Notes: generated from the sequence alone by a model not told the origin. DNA of 64,000 nt from Bin52 sp965213935 (GCA_965213935.1 CBDCAO010000011.1:682001-746000); one strand, 5' to 3'; shown: positions 42,505-52,326, counted from the first letter of the stretch. Numbers and translations: made by a program.

Positions 42505-43380
42505 TCAGCCGGGAGACAGGCCGTCGCGGATGAAGCGATAGATCGTAGACTGGTCCGCATCCGGATCATGCGCCGCGAACGCCTCGAGGACATCGAGGGC
42601 TGCGCGGGCGACATGCCTCGGCGTGTCCGCGTCATTGGCCGCCTCGACGTACAGGTCGAGGTCCTTGTGAGGCAGCGTCGCCGAGCCGCCGCTGTCAAAG
42701 GTTTCGGTGACCATGTGGCGGGGAAACACGGCGCTGGCGATGAAGTTCTGGCCCGAGGATGATTCGATCACGCCAAGCATTGTCTCGAGGTCCAGGCCAC
42801 CCTGCATGCCCGTCACCAGCGCCTCGCTGGTGGTCACGAAATTCGCGATGGAGAGGTAATTGTTGACCAGTTTCATCAGCTGTCCCTGTCCCGGCTCGGT
42901 TCCGACGTGATGAATACGGGTCGAGTAACTCTCCAATAGCGGCCGGAGACGTTCCAGCGTCGCGGCGCTGCCGGAATACATGGTCGCCAGCGTGCCTTCC
43001 CGGGCGCGAAACGCCATCCCGGAGACCGGCGCATCCACATAATCGATACCGCGCCGGGCCAGAATGGCATGTGCCTCCCGGGCTGCCTTCAGCCCGACGG
43101 TCGCCGTGTTGACGACGAGGGAGCCCTCCGCGCCGTCCGTTCCGGCGATCTCCCCGACAACGGAACGTCCTGCCGCAACGGTCGGCAGGCTCAGGAAGAT
43201 GATGCCCGCGGCCTCCGCTACGTGGGGTGTCGAGGCGGCTGAACGGGCGCCCGCAGGGGCCCGGGCCTGGGTCCCTGCGCTGTCATACGCGATCAGGTCA
43301 CGGCCGGTTCGTGCAACGTGACGCGCCATCGGCCCGCCCATGTTTCCCAGTCCGACAAAGCCGACGGTGTCCTGATCCAT
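42505..43380 (-). CDS. NAD-dependent 3-hydroxyacid dehydrogenase (3-hydroxyisobutyrate/tartronate semialdehyde reductase family) (291 aa)
   Basis: Beta-hydroxyacid dehydrogenase. The Rossmann motif is GFVGLGNMGGPMARHV, the substrate motif is DAPVSGMAFRAREGTLATM, and the catalytic Lys is K170 in GQLMKLVNNYL. The family oxidises 3-hydroxyisobutyrate, glycerate, serine-like or related acids. The ATG at 43380 follows GGAG; a TTG at 43392 is less likely. It is last in the liv-type transport operon (139 bp after livF-like), so the imported compound or its product is likely its substrate. Confidence 0.9.
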   Translation of the reverse strand: MDQDTVGFVGLGNMGGPMARHVARTGRDLIAYDSAGTQARAPAGARSAASTPHVAEAAGIIFLSLPTVAAGRSVVGEIAGTDGAEGSLVVNTATVGLKAAREAHAILARRGIDYVDAPVSGMAFRAREGTLATMYSGSAATLERLRPLLESYSTRIHHVGTEPGQGQLMKLVNNYLSIANFVTTSEALVTGMQGGLDLETMLGVIESSSGQNFIASAVFPRHMVTETFDSGGSATLPHKDLDLYVEAANDADTPRHVARAALDVLEAFAAHDPDADQSTIYRFIRDGLSPG

Positions 43381-43519
43381 GTTGGTCTCCAATCACACGG
43401 CCTGCGCCCGGCCGATCCCGGCCACGACCCGGGTGCGCTGCCCCCGGTCCCCGACCTGCGGTCGGTTACATCGTCATCGACGGTCCGCCTCATGACCAGC
43501 GCCGTCGCACCCGCCCCGG

Positions 43520-44224
43520 TCAGCCGGCGAGGTACACCTTCTGCACGAATTCGTCCTCGCTGAAGTCGCCGGGCCGGCCTTCATAGCGCATCGCGCCGTT
43601 CTGCAGGATGTAGACCTTGTCGGCCACGCCCAGGGCGATCGAGACGTTGTGTTCCACAAGCAGAATCGTCACCCCTTCCTCCTTGATGTCGCGGATGATG
43701 GATTCGATCTCCTTCACCATGATCGGGCTCAGGCCCTGACAGGGCTCGTCCATGATCAGAAGCTTCGGTCGCGCCATCAGGCCGCGGGCGACGGCGACCA
43801 TTTCCTGCTGGCCCCCGCTCAAAAGTCCGGCCCGATCGCCGGCCTTGCCACGCAGCACGGGAAACCGATCGAACATGCGTTCGATGTCGTCCGCCACGCC
43901 GGCCCTGTCGGAACGGGAAAACGCGCCCATGCGCAGGTTTTCCATGACCGTCATGTACGGAAACAGCCGGCGTCCTTCCATGACGCTGCCGATACCCATG
44001 CGGACGATGGTCTCCGGCTTTTCGTCGTCGATGCGGGTTCCCTGAAAGTGAATCTCCCCGCGGGTGGGCTTCTTGATACCCGACACTGTCTTGAGAATTG
44101 TGCTCTTGCCCGAGCCGTTCGCCCCGAGCAGGCTGACCGTCTGGCCGTCCTCGACGTCCAGGTCCAGGTCATGGATGGCCTGGAAGATTCCGTAATGGAC
44201 CGCCAGGCCGCGAATGCTCAGCAC
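43520..44224 (-). CDS. livF: ABC transporter ATP-binding protein, LivF type (234 aa)
   Basis: ATPase of a HAAT (branched-chain amino acid type) importer. Walker A is G34ANGSGKST, the signature is LLSGGQQEMVAVARGLM and Walker B is KLLIMDEPCQGLSP. Length and the PIMVKEIESIIRDIKEEGVTI region identify the LivF branch. It lies 3 bp after livG. It powers import together with LivG. Confidence 0.94.
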   Translation of the reverse strand: MLSIRGLAVHYGIFQAIHDLDLDVEDGQTVSLLGANGSGKSTILKTVSGIKKPTRGEIHFQGTRIDDEKPETIVRMGIGSVMEGRRLFPYMTVMENLRMGAFSRSDRAGVADDIERMFDRFPVLRGKAGDRAGLLSGGQQEMVAVARGLMARPKLLIMDEPCQGLSPIMVKEIESIIRDIKEEGVTILLVEHNVSIALGVADKVYILQNGAMRYEGRPGDFSEDEFVQKVYLAG

Positions 44225-44227
44225 GCC

Positions 44228-44992
44228 CTATCCTCCGAGATATGACTCGATGACGGTCTTGTCCCGGGTTACCTCTTCGGGGAGACCGTCAGCCATCTTG
44301 CGGCCAAAGTTGAGAGCGACGATCCGGTCGCACAGGTCCATCAGCAGATTGACGTTGTGTTCGATCATGCAGATCGTGGTGCCGCTTTCCCGCGCGTTGG
44401 TGATCAGGCCTGCGATGGCGGCGACACGGGTGGGCGAAATCCCGGTCAGGGGTTCGTCCAGGAGCAGCAGCCTTGGCCGGGCCGCGAGACCGATGGCCAG
44501 GGTCAGCGTCTTCTGCCAGCCATAGGACAGCTCGCCGGCCAGCTGTTTCCTGCGGTCGGCCATGCCGGTCGCCACCAGCACCTCTTCGGCCATTTCGGTA
44601 ATGGCCCGCTCCTCGCGCCTGGTCGGGCCGGTGTTGAAGAACGCACCGAAGACGCCGTTCTCTCGCTGCAGGTGATAGCCGAAGCGGATGTTCTCGAGCA
44701 CCGTCAGGGACCGGAACAGCAGGTTGAGCTGGAATGTCCGTACGATGCCGCGCCTGGCAATCCGGTGCGGTGAGAGATTTGTGATGCGGTCCCCGCGCAG
44801 GTAGACGTGTCCGCCGTTGGCGCTCAGAAAGCCGGTGATGACGTTGAACAGGGTCGTCTTGCCGGATCCGTTGGGGCCGATAACGCCCAGGATTTCGCCG
44901 TCCTCGACATGGAAGTCCAGCATGTCGATCGCGGCGACACCACCGAATTTCTTGATCAGGCCGCGGGTCTCGAGCAGGGATTCAGTCGCCAT
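44228..44992 (-). CDS. livG: ABC transporter ATP-binding protein, LivG type (254 aa)
   Basis: Second ATPase of the importer. Walker A is GPNGSGKTTLFNVITG and Walker B is LLLLDEPLTGISP. The family signature appears in a variant form, LSYGWQKTLTLA, with W in place of the usual Gln. The C-terminal GTTICMIEHNVNLLMDLCDR is the LivG pattern. The start overlaps livM by 11 bp. Confidence 0.94.
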   Translation of the reverse strand: MATESLLETRGLIKKFGGVAAIDMLDFHVEDGEILGVIGPNGSGKTTLFNVITGFLSANGGHVYLRGDRITNLSPHRIARRGIVRTFQLNLLFRSLTVLENIRFGYHLQRENGVFGAFFNTGPTRREERAITEMAEEVLVATGMADRRKQLAGELSYGWQKTLTLAIGLAARPRLLLLDEPLTGISPTRVAAIAGLITNARESGTTICMIEHNVNLLMDLCDRIVALNFGRKMADGLPEEVTRDKTVIESYLGG

Positions 44993-46007
44993 GCTGCGTC
45001 TCCATGCTCTCGTTCACCCTGCGACGGGTGACATAGCGCCGGATACGCCGCGGCAGGCCGGAAAGGCCTTCCGGGATGAAGATCATCACCAGGATCATCA
45101 GGGCGCCGGAGAGGATGATCTCGTAGGCGCCGATACCCCGCACGCTCATCGCAATGCCCTTGACCACAAAGACGCCGAGGATCGGGCCCCACACCGTCGA
45201 GGCGCCGCCGATGATCACGTAGGAGACCGTCTCGATCGACTGGATGATCGTGAAGCTCTCGGGATGCAGGAAGGTGTTGAACGAACCGTAGACGGCACCG
45301 GCGACGCCGGCCATGAAACACGCCGTGGCAAACGCGAAGACCCGGTATGCCATTGTCGGCACGCCGACCGCTTCGCACAGGTCCGGAGCGTCGAACAGTG
45401 CACCGATCGTTGTACCGATGCGGCTGTGGTCAATTCGGAGCATGATGAATGCGGAAACGCACAGCAGGAAGAGAGCCAGATAGTACCAGTGAACCTTCTG
45501 GGAGAAATCGATCAACAAAATGCCAGGTATGATGATTGTATCAGGTGACGGGATCTTGCGAAAACCCTGCCAGCCCCCAAAGACCGGGATGAAGAGATAG
45601 AGGAACGAAAGCCGTATGATCTCTCCTGTCGCCCATGAAATCAGGAAGAAGTACGAACTCTTCAAGCGGAGTGTCGGAATTCCGATCGCGATGGCAAAGA
45701 CTGCGGCTGCGCAGCCGCCGAGCGGCAGGGACAGCCAGAAACTGATGCCGAGATCCCGCGACAGCAGTCCGGCGGCGTAACCTCCGATTGCAATGAACCC
45801 GGCCGTGCCGAAGGACACCAGTCCGGTGCGCCACAGCAGTCTGAGGCCGATGGCGACCATGGAATGGATGAAGATGTTGACCAGCGCGTGCAGGTAATAT
45901 TCTTCATGAAACCACAGGGGCAGGGTCAGGAAGAACAGGAATACGAGCGGAACTGACCACCAGGTCAGTCGGTTCCAGAGGCCGGTACTGACAGTCCTGT
46001 CTTTCAC
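44982..46007 (-). CDS. livM: ABC transporter permease, LivM type (341 aa)
   Basis: Integral membrane subunit with about ten hydrophobic segments and the conserved GLRLLWRTGLVSFGTAGFIA and GAVYGSFNTFLHPESFTIIQ regions. The EAA-like loop is GGASTVWGPILGVFVV. It overlaps livH by 4 bp and livG by 11 bp, so translation is coupled. Confidence 0.93.
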   Translation of the reverse strand: MKDRTVSTGLWNRLTWWSVPLVFLFFLTLPLWFHEEYYLHALVNIFIHSMVAIGLRLLWRTGLVSFGTAGFIAIGGYAAGLLSRDLGISFWLSLPLGGCAAAVFAIAIGIPTLRLKSSYFFLISWATGEIIRLSFLYLFIPVFGGWQGFRKIPSPDTIIIPGILLIDFSQKVHWYYLALFLLCVSAFIMLRIDHSRIGTTIGALFDAPDLCEAVGVPTMAYRVFAFATACFMAGVAGAVYGSFNTFLHPESFTIIQSIETVSYVIIGGASTVWGPILGVFVVKGIAMSVRGIGAYEIILSGALMILVMIFIPEGLSGLPRRIRRYVTRRRVNESMETQHGD

Positions 46008-46930
46008 TCTTCCCTCGTAAACACATCAAAGACAATGCCGCTGAACAGTCCCGTCGGTTTGAATACGATCACACCTACGACAAGGGTCAGCAGGATTATC
46101 TGCGTGAAGTACCCGAAGAACACATTGCCGAAGGCGTCGATGAATCCCACGAGGATGCCCGCCCATATGGCACCCGTTATGCTGCCCATGCCTCCGAGAA
46201 TGATCACCATGAACGCCTTGATGAGATAGCCTTCGGCCATGTAGGCGTGCACGGTGAAGACGGGCGCGATCACTGCTGCGGCCGCCGCCGCCATGCCGCA
46301 GCCGATGAACATGGCGATCGTCGCGGTGCGCGGGATATTCACGCCGGAAACGGCTGCCGCATCGCTGTCCTGCGCGACAGCGCGCATTGCGAGGCCGGTC
46401 CGGGTGTAGCGCAGGAGCAGCAGCAGTCCAGTGGTGAGCAGCACCGCGACCACGATGATTATCAGCCGTTCCAGCGGGAACCGGGCGCCGAGAATGTCCA
46501 CCAGGCCCTCGAAATAGGTCGGAACGCTCTTGGTGTGGATGCCGAAGGTCACGAAGGCGCCCTGCTGCATGATCTGCGTCAGTCCGACGGCCACGATCAG
46601 GCAAGGGAGAACCTTGCCCCAGAACCGCTGATAGAGAACCCGGTTGACGAGGGCACCGAGGGCGCCGATCGCGATCACCGCCATGATCGCCGCCAGCGGG
46701 TACGGAATGTCCAGGACACGAAGGAACTCGGGCACGTTCTCGATCGCCGTGGTTTCCTTGTCCACCAGCATCCAGACCAGATAGGCGCCAAACATCAGAA
46801 AGGCACCGTGGGCGAAATTGATGATGTGCAGGACACCGAGAACGAGGCTGAGCCCTGTCGCTGTCATGACGTAGAGGCCGGCGAGCATCAACGCGTTCAG
46901 CAGGGTCTGGAGAAACAGTATCGAGTTCAT
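46004..46930 (-). CDS. livH: ABC transporter permease, LivH type (308 aa)
   Basis: Membrane permease with the family opening LLNALMLAGLYVMTATGLSL and VLGVLHIINFAHGAFLMFGA. RAVAQDSDAAAVSGVNIPRT and the GGMGSITGAIWAGILVGFID loop contact the ATPases. About eight to ten membrane segments. It partners LivM in the same operon and lies 160 bp after the binding-protein gene. Confidence 0.94.
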   Translation of the reverse strand: MNSILFLQTLLNALMLAGLYVMTATGLSLVLGVLHIINFAHGAFLMFGAYLVWMLVDKETTAIENVPEFLRVLDIPYPLAAIMAVIAIGALGALVNRVLYQRFWGKVLPCLIVAVGLTQIMQQGAFVTFGIHTKSVPTYFEGLVDILGARFPLERLIIIVVAVLLTTGLLLLLRYTRTGLAMRAVAQDSDAAAVSGVNIPRTATIAMFIGCGMAAAAAAVIAPVFTVHAYMAEGYLIKAFMVIILGGMGSITGAIWAGILVGFIDAFGNVFFGYFTQIILLTLVVGVIVFKPTGLFSGIVFDVFTREE

Positions 46931-47090
46931 GAACCGCCTGTCAGTCTCATTGATGCGCCTGTGACAGTTCCGGCGACGCCGGACAACACACCCTGTCGTC
47001 CGGTGCCAGCGGAACCGTCCTGCCTGCCTGTCGCCCGGTCGTCTCGCATGTCACGATCGGGCCGGCAGGAATGGCGGAGGATGACCTGTT

Positions 47091-48281
47091 TCAGGGAACG
47101 TCGGGCATTCCGAAGGCGATGGTGATGATCTGACCGTCCTTGAAGACATTGATCGGCAGCGCGTGTATCATCTGGCGCTTGATGCCGTAGGTCTTCTCAC
47201 CGCCCCAGGCCGTCATCTGGCCAGACAGGGTCTCCCAGCTGAAGGTTTCGAAGAAATCCCTCAGTTCGGTCGGGTCGATGCACTGGCAGGCTTCAATGGC
47301 GCTGAACACGCCATTGGCAGCATCATACATCTTCTCGCTGTGGAATGTGACGAACTTCTCGTTGTATTTTTCCTGATACTTCTTCGCATACGCCTTTTGT
47401 GCCGCAGAAACGTCTGGCGACTCATAGGATATCGACTGGAGCAGATACATGCCTTCCATGGCGTCCGCGCCGGCGATCTTGAGTGTCTCGTCGGGGTTCG
47501 TTCCGGCGCTGACAATGGTGCCTTCGTAGCCGAGTTCGTGCAGCTGCTTGACGATCAGGCCCTCGTGTCCCGGGCGTGTTGCCGACATCTCGATCAGGTC
47601 CGGCCCGGCGGCCATCATCGCGGTGATCGGCGCATAGAAATCGGAGGCGGTCTCGTCCGTATAGTCCTCGTGCACGACGTCGAAGCCGAGAGCGAGCGCG
47701 TGCTGCTTCATCAGTGCGCCGGACGCCATGCCGGCCGATGTCGCACCCTCGAAAACCGCGATCTTGTTCTTGTCGGGGAAGTTCTTGATCCACCAGCGCA
47801 GGAAGCTCGCGCCGAACTCGTTGCCCGTTCCCCAGACGCGGTAGGTGTAGGTCTTGTCTGCCCCGATGGCCTTGGGATTCCAGCCGGTCGTCGTGTTGAA
47901 GATCTTGTTCTTCTCCAGCACCGCCTCGGTCGCGGCAATGGTCGGGCCCGATCCCGAGTTCGTAACGAGAATCTTGATGCCGTCATCGAACACCAGCTTG
48001 TTCGCTACTTCGACAGCCAGTTCGGCAGAATACTTGTGATCATATACCTTGTACTTGATCTCGTACGCCTTGCCGTCAAGCTTGACCCCGCCTCGAGCGT
48101 TCCACTCGTCAATGGCGATGCCCACGCCGCGAGACGCGCCGATTCCCAGCGCGGCCCCTGGTCCGCTCATCGGTTCGTACGCTCCGATCCAGAGCTCGCC
48201 ATCGAACGCGTTGGCCTGCACGGCAGAAAATCCCAGGACCAACATGCCTGCCATGGCAATCGAAGTGACTGGTCTGCGCAT
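47091..48281 (-). CDS. Periplasmic substrate-binding protein of the HAAT importer (396 aa)
   Basis: The N-terminus is a signal peptide (SIAMAGMLVLGFSAVQANA, cut before FDG). The mature part is a type I periplasmic binding fold with IGAYEPMSGPGAALGIGASR and KIAVFEGATSAGMASGALMK. Such proteins bind leucine-type amino acids, amides, urea or short acids. The GGGAGGAAGAG preceding ATG 48281 is a strong ribosome-binding site. First gene of the transport operon; the specific ligand cannot be read from sequence. Confidence 0.93.
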   Translation of the reverse strand: MRRPVTSIAMAGMLVLGFSAVQANAFDGELWIGAYEPMSGPGAALGIGASRGVGIAIDEWNARGGVKLDGKAYEIKYKVYDHKYSAELAVEVANKLVFDDGIKILVTNSGSGPTIAATEAVLEKNKIFNTTTGWNPKAIGADKTYTYRVWGTGNEFGASFLRWWIKNFPDKNKIAVFEGATSAGMASGALMKQHALALGFDVVHEDYTDETASDFYAPITAMMAAGPDLIEMSATRPGHEGLIVKQLHELGYEGTIVSAGTNPDETLKIAGADAMEGMYLLQSISYESPDVSAAQKAYAKKYQEKYNEKFVTFHSEKMYDAANGVFSAIEACQCIDPTELRDFFETFSWETLSGQMTAWGGEKTYGIKRQMIHALPINVFKDGQIITIAFGMPDVP

Positions 48282-49007
48282 CTCTTCCTCCCTTGAATCC
48301 TCGGTCCGGAAGCGACGGCGTGGCGTCGTATCTCGAGACTGCCGACACCTGGTCCACGTTCCCGCGCAGCCGCCCGCCTTCGGGAAAGCCGCAGCCGAGT
48401 GACCCTGTCCGGCGGGTACCGTTTCCGAAACCTGGTTTCGTCACTAACGATCTTGACAGGAAGCGCAGGCCTGTTCCATGAGAAAATCGATGCGATGGGC
48501 CAGCTTGACGGCGACGAGAGCGGCGATTCGGCGCATCCGATGTATTCCGACGGACGTCCGGTCCGTGTCTGACAGGGCGATCCGCGCCGGTCGTCCGGCG
48601 GATGGGACGTGCCTGTGGAAATCCGGCGTCCCGTGTTGCGCCGTGTTCGATCTCGGAATGCCGCGTTGGAGTCACGCCCCGCATCCGGCCGGCTGGCGCC
48701 CCCGGAACCCGCAGAGAGCCGGCGCAGGCCGTGGATCCGCCGTCGCGCTGTTCATGCCATGAATGGCGTCGGGGATGTCGCGGGTCCGGACCGAGCGGTT
48801 TGACCACCGGGCAGAGGAAGACATGACCCCGGACGTTCCCGTCGCGAAGCGGCGGAACAGGTGAAGGACGCGACGCCGCTCACTCGCCCGAGCCCTTCGT
48901 ATGCTGCACCATCGACGTATTCGCGCGCACCGTCCCGTCCGGTGCGACGGCCGGCAGGCACGCGCCCCGTGACGGACGCAGCCGACCGTTCGGTCAGGCT
49001 GGACGGC
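48282..49007. promoter_or_regulatory. Long region upstream of the HAAT transport operon
   Basis: This 726-bp region lies between the transport operon start and the next gene's stop codon. Since the operon is read leftward, its promoter should be in the left part. Short frames exist on both strands but match nothing I recognise, and no clear operator or riboswitch was found. Confidence 0.35.
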
Positions 49008-51023
49008 TCACGGGCCGCTCACGCCGGTGAGCGGCCGGCCCCAGTCTGCCGCCATGGCGGTGACGCGTTCCACATCCTCTTCCAGCATGAACCCGTCGCG
49101 GACCAGGGCCCGCGCGGCTTCGCGAACCGCGGCGACGTGGCCGGCCGCATCTCCGTAGCGTTCGGTGAGCGACCGCCGCGGATCGTCGGTGGCCGCGCGT
49201 TCCTCGGGTGTCTCTGGCAGCGGGATGTAGGACCCTGAGAACTCGTGCATCGCGCCTTCTCCGCGGCCGCGGCGACGGATGTTCCAGCCGGTGAAGGTTC
49301 CGAGCGGCGCGGCAACCATCGGCGCCTTCACGCCTGCGATCTCGTTGCCGTCCTCGTCGACCGCAGGCACCAGCACCGGGTAGGCGTCGGGGTCGCGCAC
49401 CCCGGGCGGTTCGCGGTCGTGGATGCCCTCGTCGCGCCGGGGCCCGAAGTCGAGCAGCGGCATCAGGTTCGGCCCGTTCGGGCACATCACGCCGGGGATG
49501 GCGGGGAACTGCTCGCGCCAGACGGCGAAGGGCACAAGGGTTGCGTCGGCGACCCGCGGGTAGCGGCTCGGCGGCGGCGGCGTGCCGTCTGTCGCCCACC
49601 GGTCGAGCGCGTCCAGCATGGCGCGGAACAGCATCGAGGTCCGGGCGATGTTGAGCCACTCGCGACAGATGCCGTACTGCGGCGGGCCCTGGTTCGGATC
49701 GGCCGCATGCTGGGTGCCGGTCCAGTGATAGATGCGCACTCCGTCCGGTTCGGCGAGGTCATGGCCCTCGCAGTCGGTGTGAACCAGCGAGCCGCGGCGC
49801 TGCCAGTACTCGGTGGCGGTCTGGGTGTGAATGATGAGCGGATCGCGCTCCCCGCGCCGGGTGATGGCGTCGCGCCGGCTGGTGTACGGATCCGTGCACT
49901 CGGCATAGGCAAAGGGAAAGTGGTCGGCGGGCGCGAAGTGGTCCTCGTGTTGCTGACCGCCGGAAACCACCGCGTTGGCAAAGCGCTGGTTCAGCCACTT
50001 GCCTCCGGCGCCGGAGACATGCGGCATCAGTCCGTCAAAAACCCTGCGCCCGTCGGCGTCGACGTTGAATCCCCGCCAGACGAAATCGCGGATGGCGCGC
50101 CCGGTCTGCGAACGCCCGTAGCCGTAGGCCTTCTCGACCGGCCCCAGCAGTGCAGCACCCTCGTGGTGGTAGCGCAGGTGACTGACGAGGTCGCGGACCG
50201 CGACGTGACCCAGCCCGAGTACCAGGGGGTCGCGACCGGTGTAGACCAGTTCGTAGATCCAGCCGGGTCGGAACCCGGCCGGCAGGTGGATGTGGCAGTC
50301 CGAGGGTGCGATACCCTGTTCCGGACCCAGCAGGTTCACGGCCTCGCCGTGTTCGACCCGGGCGAACGCCCAGTCGGACGCCGGCACCTGCCGGCGTTCG
50401 GCATCGGCGTAGGGACGCATGGTCAGCGTCGCGTCGCGCGAATCGGTCGAGACCGCCGGGTGCGGCCGGGTGGAACTGCGGCCGCTGAGCGGAAAGCAGG
50501 TGATGCCCTCCTGGTCGGCGATGAACTCGGTGCGCACCAGGCCGGTAACCGGCCCGTCGGGCAGCCGCGCTGTCGGCAGCTGCATCAGCATCCGCCCGTC
50601 ACCCGCCAGCAGGTCGCCCTGCCAGGCGCCGAACACGATGGTGTAGCCGCGCCTGAACAGGAAGCCGTTGCCGGCGTGCTCGGCGCTCGAGGGGTCGTTG
50701 CTGTGACGCGCATCGCAGAAGTACTGCAGCAGGCGCTTGTTGCCCCGATTGCCCCAGTCGAACATCAGCCGGCGGTTGCCGCGTGCAGCATCCACCGGGC
50801 GCAGGATGAACACGTCGGCGGCAAACCCCACCATGCCGTCCCCGTCCCGGGGTGCCAGCGCGATGTCCGTGATACCCGCCTGGGAGGCGGCCCCGGGATC
50901 GACCCGGTGCCGCGCGCGGGCGACGATGCGCTCGTACGACCCGGTCTTTCCGAAGTCGCGCGCATCGGCGAACGGGCGGCGGTTGACGATTTCAAGGCTG
51001 CACAGGGTAGGGGCCGGGGGCAT
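49008..51023 (-). CDS. Alpha/beta-hydrolase-domain protein (PF20091-type, 671 aa)
   Basis: Large protein of the family often annotated 'alpha/beta hydrolase domain-containing protein'. The nucleophile region is GYGRSQTGRAIRDFVWRGFN, a G-x-S-x-T-G elbow. FANAVVSGGQQHEDHFAPAD, DPLIIHTQTATEYWQRRGSL and YHWTGTQHAADPN are typical blocks. No signal peptide is apparent. The physiological substrate is not established for this family. The ATG at 51023 opens MPPAPTLCSLEIVNRRPF. It is divergent from the enoyl-CoA hydratase gene by 54 bp. Confidence 0.87.
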   Translation of the reverse strand: MPPAPTLCSLEIVNRRPFADARDFGKTGSYERIVARARHRVDPGAASQAGITDIALAPRDGDGMVGFAADVFILRPVDAARGNRRLMFDWGNRGNKRLLQYFCDARHSNDPSSAEHAGNGFLFRRGYTIVFGAWQGDLLAGDGRMLMQLPTARLPDGPVTGLVRTEFIADQEGITCFPLSGRSSTRPHPAVSTDSRDATLTMRPYADAERRQVPASDWAFARVEHGEAVNLLGPEQGIAPSDCHIHLPAGFRPGWIYELVYTGRDPLVLGLGHVAVRDLVSHLRYHHEGAALLGPVEKAYGYGRSQTGRAIRDFVWRGFNVDADGRRVFDGLMPHVSGAGGKWLNQRFANAVVSGGQQHEDHFAPADHFPFAYAECTDPYTSRRDAITRRGERDPLIIHTQTATEYWQRRGSLVHTDCEGHDLAEPDGVRIYHWTGTQHAADPNQGPPQYGICREWLNIARTSMLFRAMLDALDRWATDGTPPPPSRYPRVADATLVPFAVWREQFPAIPGVMCPNGPNLMPLLDFGPRRDEGIHDREPPGVRDPDAYPVLVPAVDEDGNEIAGVKAPMVAAPLGTFTGWNIRRRGRGEGAMHEFSGSYIPLPETPEERAATDDPRRSLTERYGDAAGHVAAVREAARALVRDGFMLEEDVERVTAMAADWGRPLTGVSGP

Positions 51024-51077
51024 GATCAACCTTACTTCCGGCAGGCCGCCGGATCTGCCAGGACAGTGTAGGAGACG

Positions 51078-51863
51078 ATGATGCCAGAAACCCGACCTGC
51101 ACCGGAACCGGTCGTGAGCACCGCGCGCGTGCGCGCGGTGCTCCACGTGGTGCTCGACCGGCCACAGGCGCTGAACGCCATGACCCCGCAACTCGTCGCC
51201 GAACTGACCGCGGCGATCCGTGCCGCCAACGCCGATCCCGAGGTGGCGGCGATCGTGCTGCGCGGGGCCGGGCGCGCCTTCTGTGCCGGCGCCGACCTGT
51301 TCGAGCGCTCCATGCCGCCGAGCGAGGCCGCGGCGCGCGCCCGTGCGATCGCGATCCAGGACGCGACGCGCGCCATCGTCGATGGCGATGTTCCTGTGAT
51401 CGGCGCCATCCACGGCTGGGCGGTTGGCGGCGGTCTCGAGTGGGCGATCAACTGCGACTTTCCGATCTGGGCCGAGAGTGCCCGCGGGTTCTTCCCGGAG
51501 GTTTCCTGGGGTCTGTTCGTTACCGGAGGCGTGACCGCAATCCTGCCACGGCTCGCGGGCCTGCAGAAGGCGCGTGAACTGCTGCTGCTGGGCGAGCGCT
51601 ACACCGCTGCGCAGTTCCTCGAACTCGGGGTGGCGTGGCGGGTGGTGCCTGACGATACCCTGCTCGCGGAGGCGCAGGCGCTGGGCGACCGCCTGGCTGC
51701 CCTGCCCCGACGCGCCGTGCGCGACATGAAGCGCACCCTGGCCCGCGCCGCGCCGGGGGACGTGCGTGCGGCGATGGACCACGAGGTCGAGGCGGTGGTC
51801 CGCTCGTGGCAGGATCCGGAGACTTGGGATCGCATCGCGTCCTTCCGCATCGCGCGGAACTGA
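51078..51863 (+). CDS. Enoyl-CoA hydratase/isomerase (crotonase) family protein (261 aa)
   Basis: Crotonase fold: the oxyanion motifs are GAGRAFCAGADLFER and IHGWAVGGGLEWAINCDFPI. A Glu in FFPEVSWG is the likely catalytic residue. It hydrates, isomerises or otherwise acts on acyl-CoA. A second ATG immediately follows the first, so the start may be 51078 or 51081. It is divergent from the alpha/beta-hydrolase-like gene, with no other CoA gene close by. Confidence 0.9.
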   Translation: MMPETRPAPEPVVSTARVRAVLHVVLDRPQALNAMTPQLVAELTAAIRAANADPEVAAIVLRGAGRAFCAGADLFERSMPPSEAAARARAIAIQDATRAIVDGDVPVIGAIHGWAVGGGLEWAINCDFPIWAESARGFFPEVSWGLFVTGGVTAILPRLAGLQKARELLLLGERYTAAQFLELGVAWRVVPDDTLLAEAQALGDRLAALPRRAVRDMKRTLARAAPGDVRAAMDHEVEAVVRSWQDPETWDRIASFRIARN

Positions 51864-51867
51864 CCGG

Positions 51868-52326
51868 TCAGCCGGCCGGTGTGCCGACCTGGTCGGGGTG
51901 CAGGGTCAGCGCCGGGTCGAGGCGGTCCTGAAGGCGCAGCCCGGCGGCACGTGCGAACCGGATCGTGAGCGCCCTGCGACGTGACGCGTTCAGCCGCCGG
52001 ACCGGGGCCGGGCGGATGATTGCGGCGTCCCAGGCATCGGCGCGCATCAGACCGCAGTGCTGCGGGATCAGGTCGATCGAGAACTCAGGCGGCACCGCGA
52101 AGAAGAACTGGTCGCAGTATTCGAGATACGAGTCCCACTTGCGGTCAGAGCGGAAGTCGGCATGGCTCGACTTTACCTCGACGATGACGATGCCGCCGTC
52201 GCTCGCGAGTGCGATCACGTCGACCCGGCGCCGGGTGCGCAGCGTGAATTCGGTCAGTGTCGCGTAACCGCTTGCGCGCAGGTGCCGACAGATCCCGCGC
52301 GCCAGTCGAGTACCGAGGTTCTCCAT
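51868..52326 (-). CDS. mmcB: MmcB-family DNA repair-associated protein (152 aa)
   Basis: Small alphaproteobacterial protein with a PD-(D/E)xK-like nuclease core: GIVIVEVKSSHADFRSDRKW and YLEYCDQFFFAVP. MmcB is linked to the ImuA/ImuB/DnaE2 damage response in Caulobacter (established for the family). The ATG at 52326 gives the standard MENLGTRLARGICRHL start. It is convergent with the enoyl-CoA hydratase gene and divergent from dnaG. Confidence 0.85.
   Translation of the reverse strand: MENLGTRLARGICRHLRASGYATLTEFTLRTRRRVDVIALASDGGIVIVEVKSSHADFRSDRKWDSYLEYCDQFFFAVPPEFSIDLIPQHCGLMRADAWDAAIIRPAPVRRLNASRRRALTIRFARAAGLRLQDRLDPALTLHPDQVGTPAG

Noticed and set aside
49245..51071. 608-codon plus-strand frame opposite the alpha/beta-hydrolase-domain gene
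   Set aside because: It has no protein signature; the minus strand matches a known family over its full length.
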